Assembly (NCBI GenBank): GCA_007922305.1
Contig: ML677358.1
Coordinates: 15,707,564 to 15,771,563, forward strand
Length of the DNA: 64,000 bases
From: Dermatemys mawii
Lineage: Eukaryota > Chordata > Testudines > Dermatemydidae
Direction: 5' to 3'
Every line of letters begins with the position of its first letter. The first letter of the stretch is position 1. The translations under genes were made by a program, and so were the position numbers. Below the pieces are notes generated by a model, which was not told the DNA's origin, ran no database searches, and saw nothing but the letters and a program-made list of their open reading frames with translations. Below are positions 1-12,200 of this stretch, piece by piece.

Positions 1-796
1 TCCCTCCCTCATCCCCCCATAGCATGTTTTGTCTCCCAAAGAAGTCATGCCAGTTTCTGAGAACATAAAAAGCACATGATGTTAGATTAATTGGCTAAGA
101 AAACATCCACATGGGGTGGGGGGAGGAAGTTTTGCTTGTCAGAAATGTCAGTTTATCAAAATGGAAAATCAGAGAAGTGGGGAAAGGGAGGGATCCAGGT
201 TATAAATGAAAACAAAGTGCTTGCCTGAAACAGCCAGCAGCAAAGGATGCGGGGACTGGGGGGAGGCATTTAACACACAGCTAATGTCCAATGACTATCT
301 GCAAAGCCAGCAGCACTAGGAAAGGCATTTGATTTTATCTGCCAATGACTAGTAGAGCAATTGGTACCCATCTGCTAACGGGTACAATAAGCTCACTGCA
401 GAAATCAGGTCCTTCACGCAGGAAGGTGGGGAGCAGATTGTTGAAAAAAACATACTTATAGGGAGCAGCAATGAAATTCTGCTTGGGAGTCAAAGATAGA
501 TGGCTAGAGCCAGCTGTCTGGTTCTCCGCTCGACCTCTGACAATCCCTATTTGGTGGGCAGCGGGAGGGAAGGAGGAAGCCATGGTATCAAAGCATAGTT
601 TTGGATCAGGTCCTCTCTGCAGGGCATTGAGAGGCTGAACAGGCCCTTGACTTCCCCTGGGATTGGACAGCCACAAACAGCACAGTTGCAGCTGCGACCA
701 ACAGATACAGGATACAGCTGAGGATTGAGTCCTTTTGTCTCATTGGCTACCATATCATGGCAATCTTCTCTGCCAAGTCTCAGGAATGGCCATTGT
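1..796. other. No gene seen; G-run-rich intergenic stretch
   Basis: No gene or recognisable repeat is visible. There are several short G runs (near 112-125 and 253-268) and a purine-rich plus strand around 175-200. The minus-strand frames here show no family resemblance. Confidence 0.5.
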
Positions 797-1115
797 AGAT
801 CCAGTGTAAAAGCCTCAGTGTGTTTTTGTAACCATCTCCTGCACACACTAGAATAGCTCTTTGCTCTCTGAAGCTGACCTGGCGACTTTTAATTCCTGCT
901 TCATAACATCTCCTTGATTACCACAATTCTTTGTTTGCTGGGCTGCCTGCTAAGCCGATCCATTGTCTTCAGCTTATTCAGAATTCAGCTGTCTGCCATC
1001 TTGCTAGAGTTTATGAAGCCCAGTTTATGACTACTGTGCTGCAATTTTTACACTGGAGCTTGCTTTCAAATCCTGCCCAGCTTTGTAAAGGCACTCCATG
1101 AACTGGATGGATCTT
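797..1115 (+). pseudogene. L2-type LINE reverse transcriptase fossil (C-terminal part)
   Basis: Translating the plus strand by eye from 798 gives the conserved order of the reverse-transcriptase C-terminus of L2/CR1-clade LINEs. Readable blocks are SEADLATFNSCFITS (near 867-911), LDYHNSLFAGLPAKPIHCLQ (from 913), LIQNSAV, VLQFLHWSLLS and finally KALHEL (near 1090). These match the family pattern of a LDYCNSLL block, then LQxxQNAA, then LHWLP, then KALHGL. There are stop codons at 807 and 849, and a reading-frame change at 912 where the Arg of the SRLDYCN block is missing. It is a dead fragment with no ends visible. The ORF-like order of motifs makes the family call fairly safe; the exact subfamily is not resolved. 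Confidence 0.75.
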
Positions 1116-1399
1116 CAGCCAGTGGGGAAGGCATTCCTGTCTACGTTTCTCATTATCCATTGTAATGGCAGAGGCCGGGTCCAAGGACCTCCCTCCACAC
1201 AGGAGAATACTCTTTTGGCAATTGGACCTGATTATTTGTTTGTAAGGGAGCCAGCAAAGAGCAAAGCCTCTCCCTGCAGAGCTCTGGCCTGCTTATGCAC
1301 ATCCACAAGGGTGTATCATTCTTCAGGGTGTGCAGGCCTCTTCTCTGCACAGCTAGGGAAGGAGGCTCCAGCCAGGCACTAGACCTGGCATCAATTCCC

Positions 1400-1545
1400 T
1401 GCTTCCCCAAAGAGTTCCTGTCTGAACTCAGGCAAGTCACTTCATTTCTGTGTGCCTCCATTCCCCATCTGCAAACTCGGGACAAACAGGGTTTCCTTAG
1501 TTTGCAGGGATACCGAGAGACTAAAGAGATGAAATATTATGAGGT
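1400..1545 (+). repeat. MIR-like SINE fragment
   Basis: The segment holds the MIR core order: a stretch like 'ggcaagtcacttcatttctg', then 'gtgcctc', then 'ccccatctgcaaa', then a degenerate tail. This is the usual tRNA-SINE body without a clear Pol III head. Confidence 0.7.
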
Positions 1546-4138
1546 GGCACAGACACTAAAGTGATGGGGAGCCATAGAAGTAGCCTAGGTGGATAATGGC
1601 AGCCATTTCCCCCAGATCCATGTGTATACATGCTTTCAGAAATTGAGTGTAGCTTCCTGCCATCTCCTTTGAGCTTCTAAGGGAACTCCCAGGAGTCCTG
1701 ACTCCCCACACGCTAGACAGGTGTTGTCCCCTATTCTTAGGGGAGCTAGGATTTGGGGACCCATGACCATGAGGACGCCTCCTGGGTCCCATATTATCCA
1801 TACCATCCATCATTCAGTAATTTATAGACCACAATTGTCTAATTTATAGATCCCTCATTGGGTGGCAGGTGTTACTTCTCTCAGGCTTAAGCCCTGCACC
1901 CTGATGTGATTAACACAACTTGCCTAACTCAGCAATACCAAGAACTGATGTTCCTTTTCAAGTGACAGCACCTGTCTTGTTTTATCATGTCACTGTAACC
2001 CATCCCTAGGTGAGATTTATTATTTTTTAAAAGAGCAAACAAACACAGTGCTTGCCAACTGACATGGCAGGTTAAAACATCTGCAGAACCGATTTTCTCT
2101 CCGTGCTGTTTGTCGACCATTTGTTTCTGTCAACTGGAGCATGAAGGACCAAAGGCGTCCACTGTGACTACCCTACACTACACGCCGACTGCCAGGCAAA
2201 TAAAGATCATCTATCAGTCACATCCCTTTGAGAGCACAAGCACTCAAGAAGAAACATGCCAAGTGAAGAAATGGATTGAGTCAGGTGTGGTTAGCCACAT
2301 ACCCCTACACGTACCTCTGAACACCCACTCCTGTTTCACACACCAGCTCACATATCTAACCCCAGGGAAACTGAAACAATTTTTACAGGGGGCAGGGGTT
2401 CTGAGAGCCTTTCAACTAAACTATAAACCTCAGTTCCAGCACCTATGCAACCCTCTCCCGCCACTCCACACACACAAACTCACACTCACACAGCTTACAA
2501 TATGGGAGAGAAAGCAAAGGAGAAAAATAGTATCTTCAATTGTTGGCTCATGAAAATCTAAAATCTATCCAGAAACCAAGTGACTACTAGCTGGTGCCCC
2601 GGAAAGAAATGGACTTAGTTGAACTCCCTTTCAGTGAGAGTAAAAATACTTGAGTGAATGGGAAGTATCTAGAAACAGGTCCAGATGGCAGAGGTAGGCC
2701 CAGAGGAAGAGAAAGGCAGAGCCGAGGTGGAAAAAAACCAATAGAGTAAAATTAGAGCTGCCAGTGGGCAGAGCTTTGAATGACTGAAGAGTGCAATTCA
2801 GCCTGCTGAGCAGTGGCAGGTCTGCTGCCCCCACACTGACGCACAGATTTGGATTCGTTTCAGTCCAAGTGGATTTCTTAAGCTCCACTTTGAATCTGGT
2901 GTCTCAGACTGAAGAAAAGCAAACAACGTATCCACATCAGCACGTCTGCCTAGTGCTATAACTCTCTCTCTGAGTGGAGAGTGGTTCCCTTACCATGCGG
3001 TGAGAGTATCCCTGTCGGCCAGAGCCCACAAAAGCAGAATTTGTTACACCTGCAAAGGAAAAGCACAGGAGTGTCAGTAGCAGAGAGAGCCAATGTGGGG
3101 AAAGGTGTGTAGCCAAACACAGGGGGGCAGGGGAACGGGCAGAAATGTCCTAGCTTCCTCACCATTATCTTGTCCCCAGGCAGCTGCTACATGAACATTG
3201 AAGAAGAAGCCAAGTTCTGCCCCAGACTGGAGTGGCGTGTGTTAAGGGAGAATTTGCTACCAAATCTTTAACCAGCACCAGAGTTACTAGGAAACCAGTG
3301 GCCAGATGCTGATGCATTAGTGGACAGAAAAGCTGCTTCTGATTTTGGTAGTGTTACTATGGTCTGTTATTCAGAGGTGTGGTGCACCTACAACCCCAGT
3401 TGAAGTCTCCACCCTCCTGACAACAGTGAATGCTGGAGGAAAGAGAGGGGATCAGTACCCCTTTCCCCCCAGCCCTCGAATCTGTCAGGATGAGATGAAG
3501 ACGGCAAGCTAACAAATCTCTGTCCCCAAGATATCAATAGGTGAAGAGCATCCTGGTGGCGGGTTTCATGTCAGAATGTTCATGCCATGTGGAATGCAGA
3601 GTTTTTGGAAACGACTGTAGCAAACCTTGAAGGGCGCAAATGCCAGATTTGGAAAAACCAAATGGCCAAGCCCCAGTGTAAAGTGAAATCAGCATGTTTC
3701 GCATAGGCTAGTAAACAGTGAGCGAAGCCAGCAATCAAACTGCGGAGGGGGAAGCAGCTGCCCTGCCCAAGTTACAGCAGAGATGGGTTTGTACACACGA
3801 TTACTGAAGCTTGATGTAATAAAATCAGGAAAAGGGGAGAAGAAGCCACAATAAATTCTCAGACCATGCTGCAAAGCGGCAGAAATAGGGGGATGTGGAT
3901 AGAAGGGATGAATAGGACAAACATCACATCGGGAAATTCACAATGTTTTTGGCGGTTTCTAGAGTTTGTACATCCAATCATTAGGGCTTCTTCCTCTAGG
4001 AAAAGGGGAAACGTTCACATAGAAATGCTTTATATTTAATGTTGAGAGCATTCTGCCAGTACCTAGCAAATAACAACCATGATAATTATGATGGTAATAT
4101 TTTTATCATTACTGCTTTATCTGTTGTGAAAATGCAGC
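1546..4138. other. No gene seen; mostly unique sequence
   Basis: About 2.6 kb without a supportable gene. A short stretch near 1683-1715 (actcccaggagtcctgac) resembles the tail of a reverse MIR-type SINE. There is a short CA-rich run at about 2461-2492. The 147-codon frame at 2110-2553 has repetitive composition and no recognisable domain. Confidence 0.45.
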
Positions 4139-4395
4139 TTTATTATTATTCCAGTAGCATCTAAAGGCCCAACCAAGATCAGGGTTATGCTAGGTGATGT
4201 ACAAACAGAGAAAGAGATAGTGTCTGCCCAAAAAAGTTCACAGTCTAACTAGGCAAGATGGATGAAGAGTAGGAGTGGAAAAAGAGATGAAGTAACTTGC
4301 CTTAGGTTACTCAGCAGGACATTGTCAGAACTGGAAGTAGAGCCCAAGTCTCCTAAGACTAAGTCCACTGTCCTGTGTACTAACACTGCCCTCCA
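4139..4395 (-). repeat. tRNA-derived SINE with L2-type tail, minus strand
   Basis: In plus orientation the copy opens with (tat)n, then 'agtagcatctaaaggccc', 'gctaggtgatgtacaaac' and 'agtctaac'. This is the reverse complement of an L2-like tail. It continues with 'gaagtaacttgcc' and 'agcaggacattgtcagaac', the reversed MIR-type body, and ends with the reversed head near 'gtcctgtgtactaacactgccc'. This is a near full-length but diverged copy. Confidence 0.8.
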
Positions 4396-4734
4396 AGTTT
4401 TTAAGGGAACAACTTCAAAGTAAGTTCTTATATGGCAACATCTTATAGAATGAACAGAGATGAAGTCAGTAAGGTCCTGTAAAAAATAGTCTAAAAACCA
4501 GTAGAATGTAATAGATTATTATATCCATTATAAGGTTTTTTGAACCCTTGAATAGAATTCTTCAGCAGAGAGATAACTTGTCATTCAATGGTGCAGGATG
4601 TTTCAAAAAAGCTACAAGAAATGATAATTCCACTTGTAACCTGCACAGGAATTTTGCACAAAGTTGCAAATCTGGGAAAATTCTATTTACTTCACTGGAT
4701 TTATTCCAGGTGGACAATAGGATAAATCAAAGAA

Positions 4735-5235
4735 GTAGGGCTGGTCAAAACTTTTTTTGGCATAGGTTTTTTTCATTGAAGAATGAGACTTAAGCAAAAA
4801 TGTGAAACGTGTCAAAATCAATTTGTTTGATGACATTTTTGTCTTTTCAAAATAATTAAATGAAAAATTTCTAAATTAAAAACACAGAGTGGGAAAATTC
4901 CCACTTTTGCTCAGTGTTTAACTTATCCTTTTCTCTTCTTGGAAAATTGGGAAGAAAGGTTAAAAAGGTCAGAAAGTGAGAGGAAAAACGCCACTTTCTC
5001 TAACTCCCTTATTTTCTACTGGAAACGTGAAAAGTAACACTTTCCCTCATTTTGAAACTTTCTCAAATCTTGTTTTTTACACAAATCCAGTGGAAAAAAG
5101 AGGAGAAAAAATTGAGATGGAGGAAATACGCTCCCCTGGAAATGCAAAATATTTCTTTAAAATGAAACATTTTTGTTTAAAAAATAAAAAAAATATTTTG
5201 ACCCAAGTAAAAACTGTTAATTATCTTTTGAAATA
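4735..5235. repeat. A/T-rich degenerate block (gaaaattt-type)
   Basis: The block is dense in aaaattt/aaattttt words and contains small hairpins, for example gtgggaaaattcccac near 4889. The composition is like blocks at 18420-18620, 48840-49075 and 61995-62180, which suggests one diverged family, but no ends are visible. It could also be plain low-complexity sequence. Confidence 0.4.
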
Positions 5236-6113
5236 ATCCGCAAACATAAATAGATAAATAAATCTTTGTAATCATAAGCCTTTGAAGAGCTGCATTTGAT
5301 ACCAAATAGGTATATTTCTAAAAATATATCATACAAATGTTGTGTTTTGGAGACCATATTTGCCCTGCCCACCATACTCCAAGTCAGTGTCCAAAACTTG
5401 TCTCTCTCACTAACAGAAGTGAGTCCAATAAAAGATATGACCTTACCCACCTTGCCTCTTCTCTAATACTCCAAATCAGACACTCACAACAAATTGTAAT
5501 CATAAGGTCAACATGATACCCTGCTCACACAATCTGGTACTCCATAAAGAAAAAGAGAAACTTCCCAAAGTTCAGCTGTAACAAAACCCATTTTTACCTA
5601 GTCAGATGTTCTTCCTAGAACACAATTGGTGTTTGTTCCAAATCCCAATAACCCTTCAAATCTTTAGTAAGCACACAGTCAGAAAACAGGGAGGAAGATC
5701 TGCCATTGTGACTTATGACTCCAGCTTTCTCTCCTCTTTGCTTTGCTTATTTATGTCCCCGTCTGGATCAGCACAGAAGGCAGCCATAAAAAGCCTTTTT
5801 ATTAAAAGGTTTCCTAAGCATTTAATCAAAGCCGCATTGATTAGATCTAGTATTTGTGGAAATGTGTACACGGAAGAGACTTGACTGCAAGTACCGAGTG
5901 ACAGAATGTACCATTCATTACAGATATGGCCTGCTCTGTATCCGTAGCAGTCAGGCAATGCAGCATCGGACAACAAAAGAGGTGTCAAGGTAGGACTATT
6001 TTTATAAAGAAAATATGTGTTACTGGCTCAAAATTTGCAATCATAAAGAGCCTTTTCTCCACCTTTGATTTTTATCACCTGAGGAAAGCAGTAAATTCAA
6101 TATGGTGCTCTCG
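5236..6113. other. No gene; possible conserved non-coding element near 5780-5880
   Basis: No repeat is recognised. The stretch 5780-5880 is dense in homeodomain-like cores (ttttatta, atttaatc, attgatta) and lacks low-complexity character, which is the look of a conserved non-coding element. This is an inference from texture only. Confidence 0.3.
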
Positions 6114-6133
6114 CTAGTTAGTTAGTTAGTTAG
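6114..6133. repeat. (TTAG)n simple repeat
   Basis: Five tandem TTAG units just after the gctc at 6107-6110. A short microsatellite. Confidence 0.9.
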
Positions 6134-6439
6134 CCCCCAAGTGCTGGGACATGGACTCTGCTGATTTTACCAGGTTGGGGCATGGATGGGATGAAAGTCC
6201 AGGTGCGGGGAAAGGAGGAAGGGTTTAGCATAAAGTGGGCAAAAGGCGGGGACAGGGCAATTAGGATTTATGGTGCCCTTCACACTGTTATTGAACTGGT
6301 GCTCCTATGCCCGGCTTGTTCCTAGCCACACAAAAATCATCCATAACAAAAAATAAAAATTTTAAAAAAGCTCTGATCTGACAATAATGTTCTATTGCTA
6401 ACAACATATTCATGCTCAAAGCTGCTTCCATGCTTGGCT

Positions 6440-7075
6440 CACCCCCAGCTTGCTGGTCCAACAGCTGCAGTAGAGGCGGAGATAGGTGGAAAGCCCCGGG
6501 ACCCGTCCACCTCTTGGGGTACAGAGTGGCAACAGCAGCAGCAAACTCTCAGGTCAGGTCATCCCACGGGTCACCGCAGCTGGCACCATGGTGAAGTGCT
6601 GCATCTTGGGGATGGGGGACCCATGGGGCCGCAGCTGTAGCAACTCCCTCTGCCCCGCACAGCTCCTCCTGGATCGGATGCATCGCTGCCGGGCTGACAC
6701 GCCCACCAGCCCATTCCAGCCCATGCAGTCACGTGGAGCGGAGGCCCACGGGCTGGTTTCCCAGGAAGTGAGCCACTTCCTCGGCATGCAGTCAGCCAGC
6801 CCGAGCACCTGCACCCCACCTAGTCCCGCCAGGGGGATGCACTCAGTGCTGAGGGTGGGGGGACTCCATTTTGGGACAGGGAGAAGAAGAACGTGTTACG
6901 CAGGTGGCAAAAGGATTCTGCCAGCCCCGCCCGGCCTGCCTCACCTCACGGCTGCGGGGAGAGAGTCACACAGGTGAGTTCCCCTGCCCCTTCCCAGAGA
7001 CCCCAGCATATGCGTATGCCTAAGGACAGCCCTGGGGCTGGTGGGGAGGGGCGTTGCCTTTCAGTCACTTTGTAG
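6440..7075 (+). other. GC-rich, CpG-enriched block with a consensus splice donor
   Basis: This block is clearly richer in G+C and CpG than its surroundings and carries the longest open frame of the window (6486-6977, 163 codons). That frame ends at a consensus CAG|GTGAGT donor (6971-6979). The translated product has no recognisable domain, so the frame may be open simply because stop codons are rare in GC-rich DNA. A CTCF-like string (CCGCCAGGGGGATG, 6826-6839) lies inside. It could be a CpG island with a first exon of an untranslated transcript, or the 5' part of a retroelement. Neither is established. Confidence 0.3.
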
Positions 7076-7080
7076 GTTAT

Positions 7081-7721
7081 TGTAGTGGGGTGGCTGCCCC
7101 ACTCGTGGAGAACAGGGGTTAAAACAGCCAGTCGAGGCTGATGGGGGAAGCAGCCACAGCTGTGGCCAGCTCAGTTAGAGCCCAGCTGGCCCTGATGAGA
7201 GGGCTGTGGGCCAGAAGTTGGAGGAGTCTCACTCTAGCCCTGGAGTGGAAAGGGCTGCCTTGCTGGGAGCAAGGTACCAGAAGCAGAGCAGTGCTGGAAA
7301 AGGGCAAAGGGAGCTCCAGCCTGGTAACCCCCAGGCTGCAGGCCTTGTTAAAGGCCCCAAAAGGTACTGGAGTTGCAGAGGGGCAGCTCAGGGATAGGCA
7401 TCAGGTCCTAACCCCTTGCCAGTGATGAGTGGCCATTACACTGCAGTCTTCCCCAGTGAGCGGGGGGTAGATGATGACTGGCAGCAGCCACTGAGGCAAG
7501 GTGGGCTTAGAGGGTTGGGAGTTCCCCTGGGAGGGGAGAGTCAGAGCAAGGGGGTACTGCTGGGGCAGAACCCTGAGGTAAAGGGCACTGGGATCTGGGA
7601 GGACACAAGGGCCAGTGGCAGGCGAGCCACCAGCCAGGAGGAAGCACGCTGTACGCTTGAGAGCTAACTCCCAAAACAACCAGCAGGAGGCGCCACAGCA
7701 GTGCATCGTCCCCTCGCTACA
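7081..7721. mobile_element. Solo LTR, 641 bp, with 5-bp target duplication
   Basis: The element begins TGTAGTGGGG and ends CCTCGCTACA, so it has TG...CA ends and a short terminal inverted repeat (tgtag/ctaca). The flanking pentamers are gttat (7076-7080) and gttct (7722-7726), a 4-of-5 match expected of an aged 5-bp target duplication. The body is GC-rich and runs without internal coding sequence, so this is a solo LTR left by recombination. From memory the internal text resembles an LTR family common in turtle genomes. Whether the parent is an endogenous retrovirus or a Gypsy-type element cannot be told from a solo LTR. Confidence 0.8.
7680..7693 (+). promoter_or_regulatory. CTCF-like motif at the 3' edge of the solo LTR
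   Basis: The string CCAGCAGGAGGCGC agrees with the core CTCF consensus CCASYAGRKGGCRS at all but one position. It lies 28 bp inside the LTR end. Binding is not shown by sequence alone. Confidence 0.45.
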
Positions 7722-7726
7722 GTTCT

Positions 7727-8987
7727 ATATGACGAGGTCATGAGGAAGACTTTCTAGTCCTTGGCGCTGGCAATGCAGCGTTTAGTCATATTCGCTAGAA
7801 GTATGATTTTCATCACGTTCTTGCTGTTTGAACTGAAGCGGGTTCAATGTTTACATTTAAATTATACTGTAATATGTATGCTGTGCCGTATCCCAAGAGC
7901 CTTAGCCTGGCGCAGTAGGGAGAAGCATGCTATTCAAAATCTATTATTACTAGTTATTTCATGGTACGAGGCATGGATTCTGACATTAGCCAGACTTGCC
8001 TCTTTGCAAACACTTGAATGTCACACCACACAAAGGGGTTTGATTTTTGCTTTTGCATGTGCTGGTGTAAATCAGGAGTAATTCTGCTGCAGTCAGTGCA
8101 ACTCTATGGGGGTAAAAGCAAGCCTGCTGTTGTAGAAAGAAGCAGGATCAGGGTCAAACTGGGTTGCAGACGATAAAGCTCTTAGCATTTGCTATTGGTC
8201 TTCAATAAATCTCTCTCTAATAGATGCATAACACACGGTCATCCAGAGTGCCAGGGTTAATTTTTCTGGGATTTAAGTGCATGTGGGACCTATGGCAGGA
8301 AAAGTAAGACATACTGAGCCTCGGGACTGACGTGCGCTGGAAAAGCCGACGGGAGACCTTGCATAGCTCTTTCCTGTCCTATGTCTGTTGCTGGCCAGTG
8401 CTATTAATCACACACTTTCATTCTCACCAAAGGCACGTTTGAAAAAGCAGAAAGGAAAATGTTTTAACCTAAGGCAGGAAGGAGGAGAACAGACCAGTGC
8501 TAGAGAGATGGGATCAAGAATGTCCAACTAATTGGAAACCATTATGCCTCTTAAAGAGCTGGGAAGAAAGGACCCACAAAAATATGAGACCCAGGTCTCA
8601 TTGTTGAAATATAGTAAGCAGCTGCATGGTGATAAATCAAATATGACTAGCAAAGAGTTTGGATTTGCATTGTGTCACATAGTCATGGCATTTAGAAATG
8701 AAATCGGCTCATGGGTGTTTATTAGGCTTTGAAAGGATGGTCCTTCACACTCAGGCATCAAATAAATATCCACCCTGATGTGAGGAGATTCAGCTATGTC
8801 ACTCCTCTTATTAGCATTAATTGGAGTCACAAGGTTAAATCCTCAGGAACTGCTAGGCAGATTAACCCCTGAGATGCCCACGGTGCTGTGTGTGTCAGGA
8901 CACACAAATAAAGGAAATGCACCCTAGCAGTGATGGCACTGTATAGAGATGTTATGTGCCAAACTCATGAATGGTCATGGGATCAAA
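7727..8987. other. No gene; short repeat relics only
   Basis: A half-copy of a short hairpin repeat is seen at about 8058-8120 (ctggtgtaaatcaggagtaa). The 37-nt stretch 8259-8295 recurs at 20247-20283 with 30 of 37 matches. Otherwise no features are visible. Confidence 0.45.
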
Positions 8988-9095
8988 GGGCTTGATTCGT
9001 GACTGTGTTGCTCCAGTTTTATACTGTCACAACTCCATTGATACCCATGGAGTTTCACTGGCATAAAACTGGAATTACAGGGGTGACTCAGGCCC
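8988..9095. repeat. Hairpin-forming short palindromic repeat
   Basis: The segment starts with gggcttgattcg and ends with tgactcaggccc. The arms 'tccagttttatactgtcacaa' style and its reverse complement pair across a small loop at 'ccattgatacccatgg'. Such roughly 100-bp self-complementary repeats are common in turtle and crocodile DNA and may be relics of non-autonomous DNA elements. Confidence 0.6.
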
Positions 9096-9149
9096 ATAGT
9101 TCAAAGTTTGTAAAGGAAGAACAGAATCTTAGCTAATTTTGGAAGCTGA

Positions 9150-9240
9150 ATAATGAGGGCAAAATTCTGCTCTTAGTTACACCCCGGTAAATCTGGTTTA
9201 GCGCCGCAGAAGCCAGTGGAATTATTCCAGGTTTTATACA
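9150..9240. repeat. Degenerate palindromic repeat
   Basis: It runs from 'gggcaaaattctgctc' through 'taaatctgg' to 'agccagtggaattattccagg'. This is the same class of short reptile hairpin repeat as the previous entry, more decayed. Confidence 0.5.
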
Positions 9241-12200
9241 AATGTGAATCTGGACAAGAATCTCTACTTGGCTATGGTATCCCAATTAAGCTGTGAGCAT
9301 TTTACTGGAAATTATATGCAGTAAAGTCTAACATGGGGTGAGCTATCTTCTCAACAGAGATGTGCATGCAACACACATGCGTGGTCTAGAAAAAAAATAG
9401 CTTCAAGGATAAGGTTAACAGAAGTCCAGTTAACAGAAAATTTTCCTCACTCTGTAGTATCGTGGTTGCTGTGAGACAATGGTTCTGTTACCATGACTAT
9501 TTTTGTGAAATTTCACAAGCTTCTAGCTTCTGGTAAACAACATCTCCAGCATCCAAGTCGTTCATTTTTTAAAATCTATTTCTTTGGTAGCTTTGCAGAG
9601 GTTTTACATTTTTTCAGTCAGTTTTCAGTTCGGCGTGAAACTTTTTGCAATGCTCTTCTTTAAGATCTGGGGTAGAATTCACCTCTGTCAGAGGACCAGG
9701 GCTGAAGTGGTCTATAAGTCTCAATCTGGCTCTCTGCAAAGGAGTGAGTTTCATCCAGAGCGAATAGTGTTTTTTAAATATTGCTTTGAGCTGGATTAAT
9801 TGCTATTAGGGGCCAGGCATAGCTACCATCTGACATTCAGGATAAATGCAAAGAAGTCACTGTGAAGAAGTGCCTGAAAGAAACCCAAAACACAGGCACA
9901 TGGAAAAGCTTGAGTAGAAGTTCAAGCATGTGGGCCACCAGGTTTCAAATGCAGGAGGTGGGGTTTGGGTTGGTGGGTCTGGTTTTGGCAAGGTGTGTTT
10001 TAGAAAGACACACAGTAGATGCAAACAAAGCCAAGCAGCCAGTAACAGAAGGCGGGTTATATGGCCCTGAGAGAAAGCTCGGTGAATAAGCTTTTTAGGT
10101 ACAGAGTGATGGCTGGAAAGGCAGGATTGGAATAGTGAACCCAGGAACTATTTCCCGTTCATTGTTTCCTATTGTGTTGTGGGAAACAGGCCTTTGTACA
10201 CTCTCTGTAAATAAACAGGAGGAAAAATTGTTCAGAGTTAGGAATTTCTTTGATGCAAATCTAACTGAAAGAACCTACAAGCCCCCTAATTTGAGGGTAT
10301 CTGCTCAGGTGAGAAAGGGGTAACAAAATCATGAAGTTCATGAATGAAATAGTCAAAGACCATTGCCTTACCTGGATTCCTTTGGTCTCTAACAAACTAG
10401 ATGGCTAAAACCCGTACATGCTTTGTTTGGCTGGGTTTTTCTCACTCTCTATTCCACAAGTTGGGCAGCGACTGGATTTAGTGACTGGACAGTGGAAGCT
10501 GAAAAGTTTGTGGATCATTTCGCAAGAGAATCAGGTTGTCCAGGAGATACATGGAATTGTTTGCGAGATATGGGTAGCAGGAATTTTGCAACCTTGGGCT
10601 CCAGCCACATACAATCGGATAAAAGTGCTGATAGGGCTTCAGAGATTTTTTGCTGGAGGATTTAAACATTATGATAATTGCATGCTCCTCTGAGATTCTG
10701 GTTAGCTGCAAAGAACTGTTTAGGTCAGCTTTCTTTCCATCCCGTCTTTTGTATGTAGGGAAAGGTAAACTGAATGTGTTTAGAAATAGCCTGGGAGAGA
10801 GCTTTGGAATGCGTTCAAAAGCGCCAGAGGGAAAAGTCAGCTTGTTTGCCAAAGAGCATGGAGTAGTTTAGTTGCCTGTAAAAGTGCTGTTAGGGGAACT
10901 CACTTTGATTCAGTTCCAGGTGCCTCTGTAGTGGGAGAGAACACTGCATGTGGCCCCAGCCTTTCATTCCCCACCATATATTACATCCTTGTGACGCTTG
11001 CTCATCTTCGGGATTTCTACCAGCTTTCCTGAGGTCCTGTCCTTTTCTCCTCCAATATAAGTTGTGTCATTTGTTCCTTTGCTGTAAGAATTTGCCAGAC
11101 AATCTGAGCATATCTAAAAGGAAAGTGACATCGCCAATGCAATATCAATGGCCTGATCCCACTTGCTTTTAATGTGGCCCCCGCTACACTCAGAGGAAAC
11201 TGGAAAGGAACGTGTACTTGGAAATGAGAATCAGACAATGAATAACAAACTGCAGCTAAGCAAATGCTTTCTTGTTGCCAATCACAAAATCAGACCATAG
11301 GATGCCAGATTCACTCCAAGAGAAAACAGGCTACTGGATAGACTAGACAAAAATGTTACACCTGCTTGTTTGTCAGGAGAGTAATTCAACCTTGAAAACT
11401 GGCATGAAGATCTACCAGTCCAGGCACAAAATCTACTCACCGACTGCTAAAATATGATGATGAGACCATTATATTAATGATAATAAAATAATGAATATTT
11501 TACTTCCTCCTCAAGAGAAACTAAGTAGAAGTTTGTAAAGTTAAAGTAAACAATCTATTTGGGTCAGTGAAGAAATTCTATTTGGAATTAACAGGGACAA
11601 ATTTTTGTACTTCATTATTTACTTGGTGTCATAGTGCTGGCTTTGTTGTCAGCATATTGTGGCAAAACCAAAGATGGTGACACAGTGAAGGTGAAAGGAG
11701 TCATGGCCATTCACATCTCTCTGCCTGCCCCAGAAACATACCCAGCAGAACCCTGTGAATCTGAATGCTTCATTAACATGATAGCAAGCAGGTTTTATTT
11801 ATCCAAAATCCAGAGAGAAAAATGTTATATTTCGAGAGGCAAATGAGAGGAAACAGAAGTTACCACGGCAGCCGGAGGGCAGCAGCAGGGACCAACGCCC
11901 TGGTGAAGAATGGGTCAAAATTGCACTTGATGTAGACCAACTAGGGCATAATATCCTGATGGACAAAGAAAGAGGAAGATTCAATTACTGATTAATTTTC
12001 TTTTAACAAAGCATTTCTTCTGTGTCTCTGACAAGGTTCAGATTCAGCAGCCTGGAACTTTCAGACCTGAGTAGTCCATTCATCTTTCATCCGAGGGTTC
12101 ACAGGGGATCCTGGTTCAATTCCAGCCCAGTCCAAAGGAGACCGGGAAAAAAGAAATCTGTCGTTGTGTGTTAATGCTCTCATGAATTACAGGGCTGAGG

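Noticed and set aside
2110..2553. 147-codon plus-strand frame
   Set aside because: Low-complexity Thr/Pro/His-rich ending caused by a CA-rich run; no homology recognised.
6114..6133. Telomere-like repeat
   Set aside because: The unit is TTAG, not TTAGGG; a plain microsatellite.
6486..6977. 163-codon open frame, the longest in the window
   Set aside because: No domain is recognisable, it lies in GC-rich DNA where stops are rare, and frames are open on both strands. Kept only as a GC-rich block with a splice donor.
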